Shown in pieces: positions 17,335 to 26,339 of a stretch of DNA of 64,000 bases (the stretch's first letter is position 1; the number at the start of each line of letters is the position of its first letter). Both the position numbers and the translations under genes were made by a program. Under the pieces are notes generated by a model. It had not been told where the DNA came from and did no database searches. It saw only the letters and a list, made by a program, of their open reading frames with translations. The stretch spans positions 1-64,000 of the forward strand of contig NZ_FOXJ01000006.1 of the NCBI RefSeq assembly GCF_900115685.1, given 5' to 3'. Source of the stretch: Variovorax sp. 770b2 (GTDB taxonomy: Bacteria > Pseudomonadota > Gammaproteobacteria > Burkholderiales > Burkholderiaceae_C).

Positions 17335-19215
17335 TCAGCGGTACATCGCTTCGATCCGCTGCGCGTACTTCGTCTGCACCAGCTTGCGCTTGAGCTTCAT
17401 CGTGGGCGTGAGCTCCTCGTCCTCGGCACTCAGTTGCGTCTCGAGCAGGAAGAACTTCTTGATCTGCTCCACGCGCGCGAACTTCGCGTTGACGCGATCG
17501 ACCTCGCCCTGGATCAGGTCCAGCACCTCCTGCGCGCGCGTGAGGCTCTCGTAGTTGCTGAACGGCACGTCGTTGTCCTGCGCAAACTTCTCGACGTTCT
17601 CCTGATCGATCATCACGATCACCGTCAGGTAGGGTTTCTTGTCGCCGATCACCACCGCGTCGGTGACGTAGGGGCTGAACTTGAGTTCGTTCTCCAGCTC
17701 GCTCGGCGTGATGTTCTTTCCACCTGCCGTGATGATGATGTCCTTCATGCGGTCGGTGATGCGGAAATACCCTTCCGCGTCCACCAGCCCGACGTCGCCG
17801 GTGTGCAGCCAGCCGTCCGCGTCGATGGTCTCGGCCGTCTTCTCCGGCAGGTTGAGGTACCCCATGAAGACATTGGGGCCGCGCACCAGGATCTCGCCCG
17901 TCCCGGGGTCCAGCCGCACCTCGTTGTAGCTGGTGGCCGGGCCGATGGAGCCCGGGGCGATGCGCGACGGCGGCACGCCGGTGGAGGCGCCGCACGACTC
18001 GGTCATGCCCCACACCTCCAGCATCGGCACGCCGAGCGCGAGGTACCAGCGCACGAGGTCGGGCGAGATCGGCGCCGCGCCGGTCACCAGGAATCGCGCG
18101 CGGTGGATGCCGATGAGCTTGCGCACGTTGTTGAGCGCCAGCCAGCGCGCGATGCGGAACTTCAGGCGCAGCCCCGCGCCGATCGGTTTGCCCTGCAGCA
18201 CGCGCTCGGCGATCTGCTGGCCCACGCCGATGCTCCAGCCGTAGGCAGCCTGCTGCAGGCGGCTCGCTTCCTTCAGCGCGATCATCACGCCCGAATAGAA
18301 CTTCTCCCACACGCGCGGCACGGCCGTGAACACCGTGGGCGAAATCTCGCGCACGTTCTCGGGCACGGTCTCGGGGTTCTCGACGAAGTTGAGGATGGAG
18401 CCGGTGTACATCGCGAAGTACTCCCCGCCCATGCGCTCGGCGATGTGGCACAGCGGCAGGAAGCACATGCGCTCGTCGGTCTCGCCCTGCGCGAGCAGCG
18501 TGTTGTAGCCACGCATGGTGTAGACCAGCCCGCGGTGGCTGTGCATCGCGCCCTTGGGCTTGCCGGTGGTGCCGGAGGTGTAGACGAGGATCGCCAGGTC
18601 TTCGGCGCGGCAGGCGGCGATGCGTTGTTCCAGCGCCTGCGGGTTGGCCTTCATGTGGTCGCGGCCGAGCGCGCGCAATGCATCGAGGCTGATGACGCCG
18701 GGGTCGTCCAGCTCGCGCAGGCCCTCCATGTCGAACACGATCACCTTGCGCAGCAGCGGCAACTGCGCGCGCACTTCGAGGGCCTTGTCGAGCTGCTCGT
18801 CGTCTTCCACGAAGAGCACGGTGGTGCGCGAGTCCTCGCAGAGATACGTGACCTGCGAGGCCGCATCGGTGGGATAGATGCCGTTCGAAACGCCGCCGCA
18901 ACTGAGCACGGCCACATCGCACAGCACCCATTCGATGACGGTGTTGGAGAGGATCGACGCGCACTCGCCATGCCCGAAGCCCAGCGCCAGCAGGCCGCCC
19001 GCGATCTCGCGCACGGCCTCGGCGGTCTGCCGCCAGGTCCAGGTGCGCCAGATGCCGAACTCCTTCTGGCGCATCCAGACCTTGTCGCTGCGCATTTCCA
19101 CGGCTTTCCAGAAGACGGCCGGGATGGTGTCGCCCGGTACCACGACATCGAGCCGGGGCTGCAGGTGCGCCAGGTCCCAGAGGCCGGCAGGAGCGCGCAA
19201 GGCGGCAGTGCTCAT
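17335..19215 (-). CDS. AMP-forming long-chain acyl-CoA ligase (FACS/ACSBG-like)
   Basis: A 626-residue adenylating enzyme that would couple a carboxylic acid to CoA through an acyl-AMP. The AMP-binding motif YTSGTTGKPKG is at residues 212-222, WGMTE lies mid-protein, and the hinge/TGD motif reads GWLHTGD. The C-terminal lysine loop is GGKNITPSELE. It lies between livF (2 bases) and the binding-protein gene. This pairing of an acyl-CoA ligase with a Liv-type transporter is common in beta-proteobacteria and implies activation of the imported acid. Confidence 0.93.
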   Translation of the reverse strand: MSTAALRAPAGLWDLAHLQPRLDVVVPGDTIPAVFWKAVEMRSDKVWMRQKEFGIWRTWTWRQTAEAVREIAGGLLALGFGHGECASILSNTVIEWVLCDVAVLSCGGVSNGIYPTDAASQVTYLCEDSRTTVLFVEDDEQLDKALEVRAQLPLLRKVIVFDMEGLRELDDPGVISLDALRALGRDHMKANPQALEQRIAACRAEDLAILVYTSGTTGKPKGAMHSHRGLVYTMRGYNTLLAQGETDERMCFLPLCHIAERMGGEYFAMYTGSILNFVENPETVPENVREISPTVFTAVPRVWEKFYSGVMIALKEASRLQQAAYGWSIGVGQQIAERVLQGKPIGAGLRLKFRIARWLALNNVRKLIGIHRARFLVTGAAPISPDLVRWYLALGVPMLEVWGMTESCGASTGVPPSRIAPGSIGPATSYNEVRLDPGTGEILVRGPNVFMGYLNLPEKTAETIDADGWLHTGDVGLVDAEGYFRITDRMKDIIITAGGKNITPSELENELKFSPYVTDAVVIGDKKPYLTVIVMIDQENVEKFAQDNDVPFSNYESLTRAQEVLDLIQGEVDRVNAKFARVEQIKKFFLLETQLSAEDEELTPTMKLKRKLVQTKYAQRIEAMYR

Positions 19216-19216
19216 G

Positions 19217-19990
19217 TCATCTCCAGTTCTTCTTCTTTTTCCAGCGCCGCTCGCCGCGCACGCCGTCGTCTTTCACGCCGAGGTAGAACTCCTTGATGTC
19301 TTCCTTCTCGCGAAGGCGATCGCAGGAATCCTCCATGACGATGCGCCCGTTCTCCAGCACGTAGCCGTGGTCGGCGGCGTTGAGCGCCATGTTGGCGTTC
19401 TGCTCGACCAGGAGGATCGTGGTGCCGCGTTCGCGGTTGATGCGCACGACGATCTCGAAGATCTCCTTCGTCAGCTTGGGGCTCAGGCCCAGGCTGGGCT
19501 CGTCCAGCAGGATGAGATGCGGCGCGGCCATGATCGCGCGCGAGATCGCGAGCATCTGCTGCTGCCCGCCGGAGAGAAGACCGGCGTCCTGCGTGGCGCG
19601 CTCGCGCAGGATGGGGAAGTAGGTGTAGACCGTCTCCATGTCCCGCGCGACGCCGTCGCGGTCCTTGCGGGTGTAGGCGCCCATCAGCAGGTTGTCTTTC
19701 ACCGAGAGAAGCGGGAACACCTCGCGCCCCTCGGGCACGTGGCTCAGGCCCTGTTGCACGATGAAGGCGGGGTCCTTGGCGGTGATGTCCTTGCCCTGGA
19801 ATTCGATGCTGCCCTTGCGCGGATCGATGATCCCGGAGATGGTCTTCAGGATCGTCGTCTTGCCCGCGCCGTTCGAGCCGAGCACGGTCGCGATCTCGCC
19901 CTGCCTGACCTTCAGGCTCACGCCGCGGATGGCCTTGATGGGGCCATAAGCGCTCTCGACATTGAGCAGTTGCAGTACCACGTCGCTCAT
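19217..19990 (-). CDS. livF: ABC transporter ATP-binding protein, LivF type
   Basis: A 257-residue ATPase of the branched-chain amino acid transporter class. Walker A GSNGAGKT is at residues 38-45, the signature LSGGQQQ follows, and Walker B is LILLDEPSLG. The C-terminus has a very basic tail (RRWKKKKNWR) not usual for LivF. It overlaps livG by four bases (ATGA) and precedes the acyl-CoA ligase gene by one base, so the genes are translated as one unit. Confidence 0.94.
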   Translation of the reverse strand: MSDVVLQLLNVESAYGPIKAIRGVSLKVRQGEIATVLGSNGAGKTTILKTISGIIDPRKGSIEFQGKDITAKDPAFIVQQGLSHVPEGREVFPLLSVKDNLLMGAYTRKDRDGVARDMETVYTYFPILRERATQDAGLLSGGQQQMLAISRAIMAAPHLILLDEPSLGLSPKLTKEIFEIVVRINRERGTTILLVEQNANMALNAADHGYVLENGRIVMEDSCDRLREKEDIKEFYLGVKDDGVRGERRWKKKKNWR

Positions 19991-20811
19991 GCCGCCACCC
20001 TCCGCAAGCTGCTCACGTCGTCCACGGTGCCGAGATACGCCTCGATGACGCGCGCATCCGCCTGCACCTCGCGCGGCGTGCCGGTGGCCAGCACCTCGCC
20101 CTGGTTCATCGCGAGCACGCGGTCGGACACCTTCGAGACCAGCGACATGTCGTGCTCGACCATCAGCACCGACACGCCCAACTCATGCTGGATGTCCTGG
20201 ATCCAGAACGCCATGTCCGCCGTCTCCTCGACATTGAGCCCCGACGACGGCTCGTCCAGCAGCAGCAGCTTGGGCTCGGTGCACAGCGCGCGCGCCAGCT
20301 CCACCACCTTGCGCACGCCGTAGGGCAAACCGGCCACCATCGAATCGCGGTGATGCTGCAGATCGAGCAGCTCGATCACCTGCTCGGCCTTCTCGCGCGC
20401 CGCGATCTCGGCGCGCCGTGTGGCGGGCGTGAAGAACACCTCGCTCCAGAACCCCGTCTGCCGGTGCGTGTGGCGGCCGATCAGCAGGTTGTGCAGCACG
20501 GTCGCGTGCTCGAAGAGCTCGATGTTCTGGAAGGTGCGCGCGATGCCCAGCGCAGCGATCGCATGCGGCGCCTGCCGCGTCAGCGCGAGCGGCCCGGCCG
20601 GCTCGCCGTGCCATGTGATCTCGCCCGTGGTCGGCGTGTAGATGCGGCTGATCAGGTTGAACACGGTCGTCTTGCCCGCGCCGTTCGGGCCGATCAGCGT
20701 GAACACCTCGCCGCGCCGCACATCGAAGCTCACCTTGTTGACCGCGAGCACGCCGCCGAAGCGCACGCTCAGGTCCTTGGCAGAAAGGAGGATGTCGCCG
20801 TCGCTGTTCAT
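19987..20811 (-). CDS. livG: ABC transporter ATP-binding protein, LivG type
   Basis: A 274-residue ATPase with Walker A GPNGAGKT at residues 41-48, LLLLDEPSSGLN as Walker B and the LivG-type C-terminal extension. The ABC signature reads LPYGVRK, a degenerate form seen in other LivG proteins. The frame continues open far upstream, but the domain and the ATGA overlap with livM set the start at 20811. It pairs with LivF to power transport. Confidence 0.94.
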   Translation of the reverse strand: MNSDGDILLSAKDLSVRFGGVLAVNKVSFDVRRGEVFTLIGPNGAGKTTVFNLISRIYTPTTGEITWHGEPAGPLALTRQAPHAIAALGIARTFQNIELFEHATVLHNLLIGRHTHRQTGFWSEVFFTPATRRAEIAAREKAEQVIELLDLQHHRDSMVAGLPYGVRKVVELARALCTEPKLLLLDEPSSGLNVEETADMAFWIQDIQHELGVSVLMVEHDMSLVSKVSDRVLAMNQGEVLATGTPREVQADARVIEAYLGTVDDVSSLRRVAA

Positions 20812-21884
20812 CTCAACCGGTCCGACTTGGCGAAGGACTTCTGCCGTTTGAACAACCCCTTGCGGTAGAACGGGAAGAGTTGCAGGTACGTCCTGACTTT
20901 GAGCCAGCGGCCGTAGAGCCCCAGCGGCTCGAACAGCACGAACGTGATGAGCACCACGCCGTACACCAGCCCCTGCAGGCCCGGCGCCTGCCCGATCACT
21001 GCCGGCAGCCAGTCCTTGCCCATCGAGATGAGCTGCGGCATCGCGATCAGGAAGATCGCGCCCAGGAACGCGCCGTGCACCGAGCCCAGGCCGCCGATCA
21101 CCACCATCAGCAGCAGGTCGATCGACTGCAGGATGTTGAACTGGTCGGGCGAGATGAAGCTCAGCTTGTGCGCATACAGCGCGCCACCGAGCCCCGCGAG
21201 CGCGGCCGAGATCGCGAACGACATCGTCTTGTAGCGCGCGAGGTGGATGCCCATGCTCTGCGCCGAGATTTCCGAATCGCGGATGGCGACGAAGGCGCGC
21301 CCGGTCGGCGAGCGCAGCAGGTTCAGGATGCCCAGCGTGCTGAGCACCGCCACCACCAGGCACAGGAAGTAGAAGCCGTCGCCCGAACCCAGCGACCACC
21401 CGAAGAGCTGCGGCGACTTCACATGCAGCCCCGCGTTGCCGCCCGTCACGCTCTCCCAGCGCGCGAACACTTCCTCGACGATGAAGCCGAACGACAGCGT
21501 CGCGATGCCCAGGTAGATGCCCTTCACGCGCAGCGCCGGCAAGGCGACCACCACACCGACCGCCGCCGACAGCGCCGCGGCCGCGAGCAGCGCGAGCGGG
21601 AACGGCACGCCCATGTTGGTCAGCACGCCCTGCGTGTACGCGCCCGTGCCGAGGAACGCCGCGTGCCCGATGGAGAACTGCCCCGTGAAGCCCGCCAGCA
21701 GCATCAAGCCCAGGCCGACGATGCCGTAGATCAGCACGAAGGTCAGTTGCGCGAGCCAGTATTCCTCGATCACCCACGGCGCGGCGATGAGGAACGCGAC
21801 GAGCAGGCCGTACCAGAACACATGGCCGCCGTGCCGCGCGAGGCGGATGTCCTGGTCGTAGCTGGTCTTGAAGATGTAGCGCAT
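20808..21884 (-). CDS. livM: Branched-chain-type ABC transporter permease, LivM type
   Basis: A 358-residue inner-membrane permease with about nine helices. The family features are GLGLMLLAGFTGQFSIGHAAF near residues 55-75 and an EAA-like RDSEISAQSMGI loop that contacts the ATPases. It overlaps livG by four bases. The 93-base gap to livH is filled by a dispersed repeat (21896-21971). Confidence 0.95.
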   Translation of the reverse strand: MRYIFKTSYDQDIRLARHGGHVFWYGLLVAFLIAAPWVIEEYWLAQLTFVLIYGIVGLGLMLLAGFTGQFSIGHAAFLGTGAYTQGVLTNMGVPFPLALLAAAALSAAVGVVVALPALRVKGIYLGIATLSFGFIVEEVFARWESVTGGNAGLHVKSPQLFGWSLGSGDGFYFLCLVVAVLSTLGILNLLRSPTGRAFVAIRDSEISAQSMGIHLARYKTMSFAISAALAGLGGALYAHKLSFISPDQFNILQSIDLLLMVVIGGLGSVHGAFLGAIFLIAMPQLISMGKDWLPAVIGQAPGLQGLVYGVVLITFVLFEPLGLYGRWLKVRTYLQLFPFYRKGLFKRQKSFAKSDRLR

Positions 21885-21895
21885 GAATCAGCTCC

Positions 21896-21971
21896 GACGC
21901 CGGGCCGCCCCAAGGCGGACCTGCGCCCCCTCGGGGGGCAGCGGGTACACGGAGTGACGAGCGTGGGGGCA
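21896..21971. repeat. Dispersed GC-rich palindromic repeat between livH and livM
   Basis: Contains GCCGGGCCGCCCCAAGG, then CCCCCTCGGGGGG as a short hairpin, then ACACGGAGTGACGAGCGTGGGGG. The same order of modules occurs at 56105-56197 and, reversed and more diverged, at 28046-28143 and 53634-53731. It fills the spacer inside the liv operon. No ORF or terminator T-run is present. Confidence 0.7.
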
Positions 21972-21977
21972 CATGTT

Positions 21978-22853
21978 CTAGACCTTCTTGCGCAGCTTTT
22001 CGCCGAAGAGACCGTTGGGCTTGATCATCAGCATCAGCAGCACCACGATGTACGGCGCCGTGTCCTTGAAGCCATCGGGCAGGTAGAACCCGGCGAACGA
22101 TTCGACGATGCCGATCACCAGCCCGCCGACGATCGCGCCCGGCAGGCTGCCGAAGCCGCCCACCACCGCCGCCGGAAAGGCCTTCAGGCCGATGAACCCC
22201 ATGTTCGCGTGCACGAAGGTGATGGGCGCGAGCAGCATGCCCGCGATGGCCGCGACCGCCGCGGCCAGCCCCCACACCAGCCCGTTGAGGCGCTTGACCG
22301 GAATGCCCATGTAGTAGGCCGCCAGCTGGTTCTGCGAGGAGGCCTGCATCGCGATGCCCAGCTTGCTGTAGCGGAACATCGCGAACAGCAACGCGCACAG
22401 GATGGCCGTGGCGACGATGATCGCGAGCTGCTCCAGGTTGACCACGAGTTCGCCCAGCTTCCAGATCTGGTCCTTGTAGGGCACGGGCAGCGTGTGGGTC
22501 TCGGTGCCGATGCCCGGCACCATGGTGATGAGGCCTCGCGCCACGTAGGCGATGCCGATGGTCAGCATCACGATGGAGAACTGCGGCTGCCCCAGGATCG
22601 GGCGGATCACCGCCAGCTCCAGCAGCACGCCGAAGGCCGCCATCGCCACCACCGCCAGGATCGCCGCGAGCCAGAACGGCAGGCCGAAGAGCGACATGCC
22701 GGCGAACGCACCGAAGGCGCCGAGCATCATCAGGTCGCCCTGCGCGAAGCTCACGGTCTCGGTGGCCTTGTAGATCAGCACGAACCCGAGCGCGATCAGC
22801 CCGTAGATGCAACCTTGCGCAATGCCCGACAGCAGGAGTTGGAGGATCTGCAT
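21978..22853 (-). CDS. livH: Branched-chain-type ABC transporter permease, LivH type
   Basis: A 291-residue membrane permease of the LivH family with about eight helices. It begins MQILQLLLSGIAQGCIYGLIA, as is typical, and has a characteristic MQASSQNQLAAYYMGI cytoplasmic loop. It is the first transporter gene, 18 bases after the AraC-type regulator stop, so it is probably co-transcribed with it. Confidence 0.95.
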   Translation of the reverse strand: MQILQLLLSGIAQGCIYGLIALGFVLIYKATETVSFAQGDLMMLGAFGAFAGMSLFGLPFWLAAILAVVAMAAFGVLLELAVIRPILGQPQFSIVMLTIGIAYVARGLITMVPGIGTETHTLPVPYKDQIWKLGELVVNLEQLAIIVATAILCALLFAMFRYSKLGIAMQASSQNQLAAYYMGIPVKRLNGLVWGLAAAVAAIAGMLLAPITFVHANMGFIGLKAFPAAVVGGFGSLPGAIVGGLVIGIVESFAGFYLPDGFKDTAPYIVVLLMLMIKPNGLFGEKLRKKV

Positions 22854-22871
22854 GGGGCTCCTGTCTCCTGC

Positions 22872-23702
22872 CTACTGCCGGAAGCCGCCGGCCGCATCGT
22901 GCAGCGCGAGGCGGCGCGAGCCCGCCAGGATGTCGCTGGGTTTCAGGCCATAGACCTGGCGGATCGAATGGCTGAAGTGCGTCGAGTCGGGGTAGCCGGT
23001 ATCGAGCGCGATGTCGGTGAGCGTGGTGGTCTGGCGCACGTAGCGCAGCAGGCTGCGCGCGCGCTTCCAGGCCCGGAAGGCGCGAAACGCCATGCCGGTC
23101 TCCTGCTTGAAGAGATGCAGGAAGCGCGAGAACGACAGGTGCACCGAGGCCGCGCAGTCCTCGGCCGAGGTGGGTGCGGACGGGTCGGCAACGAGCGCGT
23201 CGATGACCTTGCGGATGCGCGCATCGAGCATGCGTGGCGCGAGCGTTTCGCCGAAGAACAGCGCATCGAAATCGAAACCGTCGAAATCCGTGCCGCGTCC
23301 CGACGCGGCGAGCAGGTGTGCATGGGCATCGCGCATGCGCTTGGCGAAGGCCGGCGCATCGACCGGCCCGCAGTGCTGCATGAAGGCGGGCGTGCGCGCG
23401 GGATCGACCGACTCCGATTCGACCAGCAGGTTGAAGATCAGCGGATGCGGGCTCTCGACATGGTGCGGCACCTGCGGCGGCACCACGATGAGCTCGCCCG
23501 CCTGCCAGGCGCCGCCGCCGATGCGGATGCGGATCGGCGGCACGCCCGCGGGCGACACGTACACGCCGTGCCCGCCCATCGTGCGCTCGGCGGCCGCGCC
23601 GAGCAGGCCGGCGTAGAACACGCGCTGCGGCGTGAGCCACATGAGGCGTTCGCCCTGCCGTGCGCCACCGTTTTGCGGAGGCGCATTCCTTGCTCGCTGC
23701 AT
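22872..23702 (-). CDS. AraC-family transcriptional regulator
   Basis: A 276-residue regulator. The N-terminal half is a cupin-like sensor (GHGVYVSPAG, WQAGELIVVPPQVPHHVESP). The C-terminal two-HTH domain covers about 165-265, with FSRFLHLFKQETGMAFRAF and DSTHFSHSIRQVYGLKPSD. The start at 23702 (MQRARNAPPQ) has AGGAG 8 bases upstream. ATG 23720 is an alternative. Its place directly before livH suggests it controls the transporter and ligase genes in response to the imported acid. A CATGCGCGGCAT sequence upstream (23783) recurs before the esterase gene. Confidence 0.9.
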   Translation of the reverse strand: MQRARNAPPQNGGARQGERLMWLTPQRVFYAGLLGAAAERTMGGHGVYVSPAGVPPIRIRIGGGAWQAGELIVVPPQVPHHVESPHPLIFNLLVESESVDPARTPAFMQHCGPVDAPAFAKRMRDAHAHLLAASGRGTDFDGFDFDALFFGETLAPRMLDARIRKVIDALVADPSAPTSAEDCAASVHLSFSRFLHLFKQETGMAFRAFRAWKRARSLLRYVRQTTTLTDIALDTGYPDSTHFSHSIRQVYGLKPSDILAGSRRLALHDAAGGFRQ

Positions 23703-23782
23703 GGTGTTTGTCTCCTGCATCGGGTCTGGCCTGCCCTGCGGTGGGCCGCCTCGTGTTGGCTGGATCGTAGCGGCGCAACCCT

Positions 23783-23794
23783 CATGCGCGGCAT
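23783..23794. promoter_or_regulatory. Possible AraC-type site upstream of the araC-like gene
   Basis: CATGCGCGGCAT lies about 80 bases before the regulator start. The nearly identical CATGCGCGGTAT lies at 24820-24831 before the esterase gene of the same cluster. Shared sequence in both promoter regions is the only evidence. Confidence 0.3.
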
Positions 23795-23826
23795 GCATTT
23801 GCGCGGGGACTTTCCCTAGTCCGCCC

Positions 23827-24768
23827 CTAGCCTGCCGACAGTGCGCGATGCAACTCGGTGGCGCAAAGCGCAACGGCGGTGTTGGCCTCGTCCAGCACCT
23901 TGCCCATCGTGATGAAGCCATGGATCTGGCGCTCGAAGCAGACGTAGTTCGCGCGGTTGCCGGCGGCGGTGAGCGCCTCCGCATACGCGAGCCCCTCGTC
24001 GCGCAGCGGGTCGTAGCCGGCGGTGATCACGAGCGCGGGCGGCAGCCTGGACAGGTCGGTGTGCAGCAGCGGCGAAGCGCGCCAGTCGAGGTCGTGCTTG
24101 GCGTCGGTGATGTAGTGGTCGTGGAAGTACGTCATCGTGTCGCGCGTCAGCAGGTAGCCCTGCCCGTTCGCCTGGTGCGACGGGTGGCCGCGGCGCATGT
24201 CGGTGGCGGGATAGATCAGCAGCTGGAAGGCGATGGGCAGGTCACCCGCATCGCGCGCGGCGATCGCCACCACGGCCGCGAGATTGCCACCGGCACTGTC
24301 GCCGCCGACCGCCAGACGGCTTGCATCGAGGCCCAGCGTCGCGGCCTCGCGGCGCACCCAGCGCGTGGCGGCCAGCACGTCGTCGACGGCGGTGGGAAAG
24401 CGGTGTTCGGGGCCCATGCGGTAGTCGACCGCGACCACCGCGCAGCCCGCGCCGTTGGCCAGTTCCCGGCACAGCACGTCGTGCGTGTCGAGATCGCCGA
24501 TGACCCAGCCACCGCCGTGGTAGTACACCAGCACCGGCAGCGGGCCGGCGCCCGAACCCAGCGGCCGGTACAGGCGCACCGGGATGGTGCCGTGCGGACC
24601 GTCCGCGGCGAGGTCGCGCACCTCGGCCACTTCCGCGGGCAGCGGCTGCGTGGCGGCGCGGCGCTCGCGGTAGAAGGCCCGCGCATCGGCGGGCGAAAGC
24701 GTGTGGGTCGGCGGAATGCCGCGCGCCTCGATGAAGTCGAGCAAGGCGCGCGCCTGGGGATGCAGCAT
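23827..24768 (-). CDS. Alpha/beta hydrolase, hormone-sensitive-lipase (AES/NlhH) family
   Basis: A 313-residue cytoplasmic esterase. The HSL-family oxyanion motif HGGGWVIGD is near residues 84-92, the nucleophile is in GGDSAGGNLA, and Asp and His occur in YDPLRDEG and QIHGF. The frame is open through purT upstream, but the domain and GGAG 5 bases ahead fix the start at 24768. It lies upstream of the AraC and liv genes on the same strand, so it may release a carboxylate from an ester for the same pathway. Confidence 0.93.
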   Translation of the reverse strand: MLHPQARALLDFIEARGIPPTHTLSPADARAFYRERRAATQPLPAEVAEVRDLAADGPHGTIPVRLYRPLGSGAGPLPVLVYYHGGGWVIGDLDTHDVLCRELANGAGCAVVAVDYRMGPEHRFPTAVDDVLAATRWVRREAATLGLDASRLAVGGDSAGGNLAAVVAIAARDAGDLPIAFQLLIYPATDMRRGHPSHQANGQGYLLTRDTMTYFHDHYITDAKHDLDWRASPLLHTDLSRLPPALVITAGYDPLRDEGLAYAEALTAAGNRANYVCFERQIHGFITMGKVLDEANTAVALCATELHRALSAG

Positions 24769-24818
24769 GGTGTCTCCGGTGGATCGAGCTGACGGGCGCC
24801 CAGTGTGGAGCGCATCGC

Positions 24819-24839
24819 GCATGCGCGGTATCCGCATGC
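24819..24839. promoter_or_regulatory. Inverted repeat upstream of the esterase gene
   Basis: GCATGCG and CGCATGC form a perfect seven-base inverted repeat with a seven-base spacer, 51-71 bases before the start at 24768. It includes the 12-mer shared with the region before the AraC-type gene. Confidence 0.4.
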
Positions 24840-24941
24840 ACCCGCACCCGATCTCGGCCTCCCGGCAAGCCCGCACCATGCCCGCGCCCCGGCAGCGCGG
24901 CTTGCGGAAACTGGCTACGGCTGTCGCGTGCGTCTGGAAGC

Positions 24942-26144
24942 TCAGGCCTTGCGGGGCTTCACGCGCGAGGCGGCTTCCTTGGCGAGCTTGCGCGCCGTGT
25001 CGGTATCGGCCGCGTGCACCAGCGCCACGCCCATGCGGCGCTTGGTGAAGCTCTCGGGCTTGCCGAACAGGCGGATGTCGCTGCCCGGCACCTGCAGCGC
25101 CTCGGCCACGCCGTCGAAGGCGATGCCGGTGGCATCGACGCCGCCGTAGATCACCGCGCTCGCGCCCGGGCTCTTGAGCGAGGTGTCGACCGGCAGGCCG
25201 AGGATGGCGCGCGCATGCAGCTCGAACTCGTTCTGCCACTGCGTGGCCATGGTGACCATGCCGGTGTCGTGCGGACGCGGGCTCACTTCGCTGAACCAGA
25301 CCTCGTCGCCCTTCACGAAGAGCTCCACGCCGAAGAGGCCCTGGCCGCCCAGGTCGGCCGTGACGGCCTCTGCGATCTGCTGCGCCTTCTGCAGCGCGGC
25401 CGGTGCCATGGGGTGCGGCTGCCAGCTTTCCACATAGTCGCCGCTCACCTGCACATGGCCGATGGGGTCGCAGAACTTCGTTTCCACGGCGCCGGCCGCG
25501 TCTTTGGCGCGCACGGTCAGCAGCGTGATCTCGTAGTCGAAGTCGATGAAGCCCTCGACGATCACGCGGCCGTGGCTCACACGTCCTCCGGCCATGGCGT
25601 AGTCCCAGGCCTTCTGCACGTCGGCGGGGCCGTCGATCTTGCTCTGGCCCTTGCCGGAGCTGCTCATCACGGGCTTGACGATGCAGGGATATCCGATGCC
25701 GGCGTCGATGGCCGCCTGCAGCTCGGCCAGCGAGTCGCAGAACTTGTAGGGGCTGGTGGGCACGCCCAGGGTCTCGGCGGCCAGGCGGCGGATGCCTTCG
25801 CGGTCCATCGTCAAGCGGGCGGCGCGGGCCGTGGGAATCACGCGCACGACGCCCGCGTCTTCCAGCGCCTGCAGCGTTTGCGTGGCGATGGCCTCGATCT
25901 CGGGCACCACGAGCATGGGTTTCTCGGCCTCGATGAGCGCCTTGAGCTGCGCGGGGTCGCTCATGGTGATGGTGCGGGCGTGGTGGGCCACCTGCTGGCC
26001 GGGTGCGTTCTCGTAGCGGTCGACCGCGATGGTCTCGACGCCAAGGCGCTGCAGGGCGATCAGCACCTCCTTGCCGAGTTCGCCGGAGCCGAGCAGCATC
26101 ACGCGGGTGGCGGAGGGGGAAAGGGGGGTGCCGAGGGTGGTCAT
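24942..26144 (-). CDS. purT: Formate-dependent phosphoribosylglycinamide formyltransferase (GAR transformylase 2)
   Basis: A 400-residue ATP-grasp enzyme that forms formyl-GAR from GAR, formate and ATP in purine synthesis, independent of folate. LLGSGELGKE (residues 17-26), DRYENAPGQQVAH and VPEIEAIAT are diagnostic of PurT. The frame stays open for 38 codons upstream, but MTTLGTPLSP at 26144 matches the family start. It is divergent from the hydroxyacyl-CoA dehydrogenase gene at 26340. The spacer carries a homopurine run. Confidence 0.96.
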   Translation of the reverse strand: MTTLGTPLSPSATRVMLLGSGELGKEVLIALQRLGVETIAVDRYENAPGQQVAHHARTITMSDPAQLKALIEAEKPMLVVPEIEAIATQTLQALEDAGVVRVIPTARAARLTMDREGIRRLAAETLGVPTSPYKFCDSLAELQAAIDAGIGYPCIVKPVMSSSGKGQSKIDGPADVQKAWDYAMAGGRVSHGRVIVEGFIDFDYEITLLTVRAKDAAGAVETKFCDPIGHVQVSGDYVESWQPHPMAPAALQKAQQIAEAVTADLGGQGLFGVELFVKGDEVWFSEVSPRPHDTGMVTMATQWQNEFELHARAILGLPVDTSLKSPGASAVIYGGVDATGIAFDGVAEALQVPGSDIRLFGKPESFTKRRMGVALVHAADTDTARKLAKEAASRVKPRKA

Positions 26145-26339
26145 GGTCGAAGTCGAAAAGAGAGAAAAAGAGAGAAAAAAAAGCAACCGCCGCACTGTAA
26201 GCCACCCGTGAACCCCGGTGTCGCGTCCGGGAACGGCACCCCGGCGGGGCTGCTTCACAATCGATGTCCTGCCGCGGTGGCCGCCTCGCGCCCCACCCGC
26301 TCCCCCTTCCCGTTTTTTGTACTTTCAAGGAGTTTTCTC

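Noticed and set aside
16130..23984. Very long minus-strand frames that would fuse several genes (for example ligase with binding protein)
   Set aside because: Signal peptides, Shine-Dalgarno sites and ATGA overlaps mark separate genes; the joining parts have no recognisable domain.
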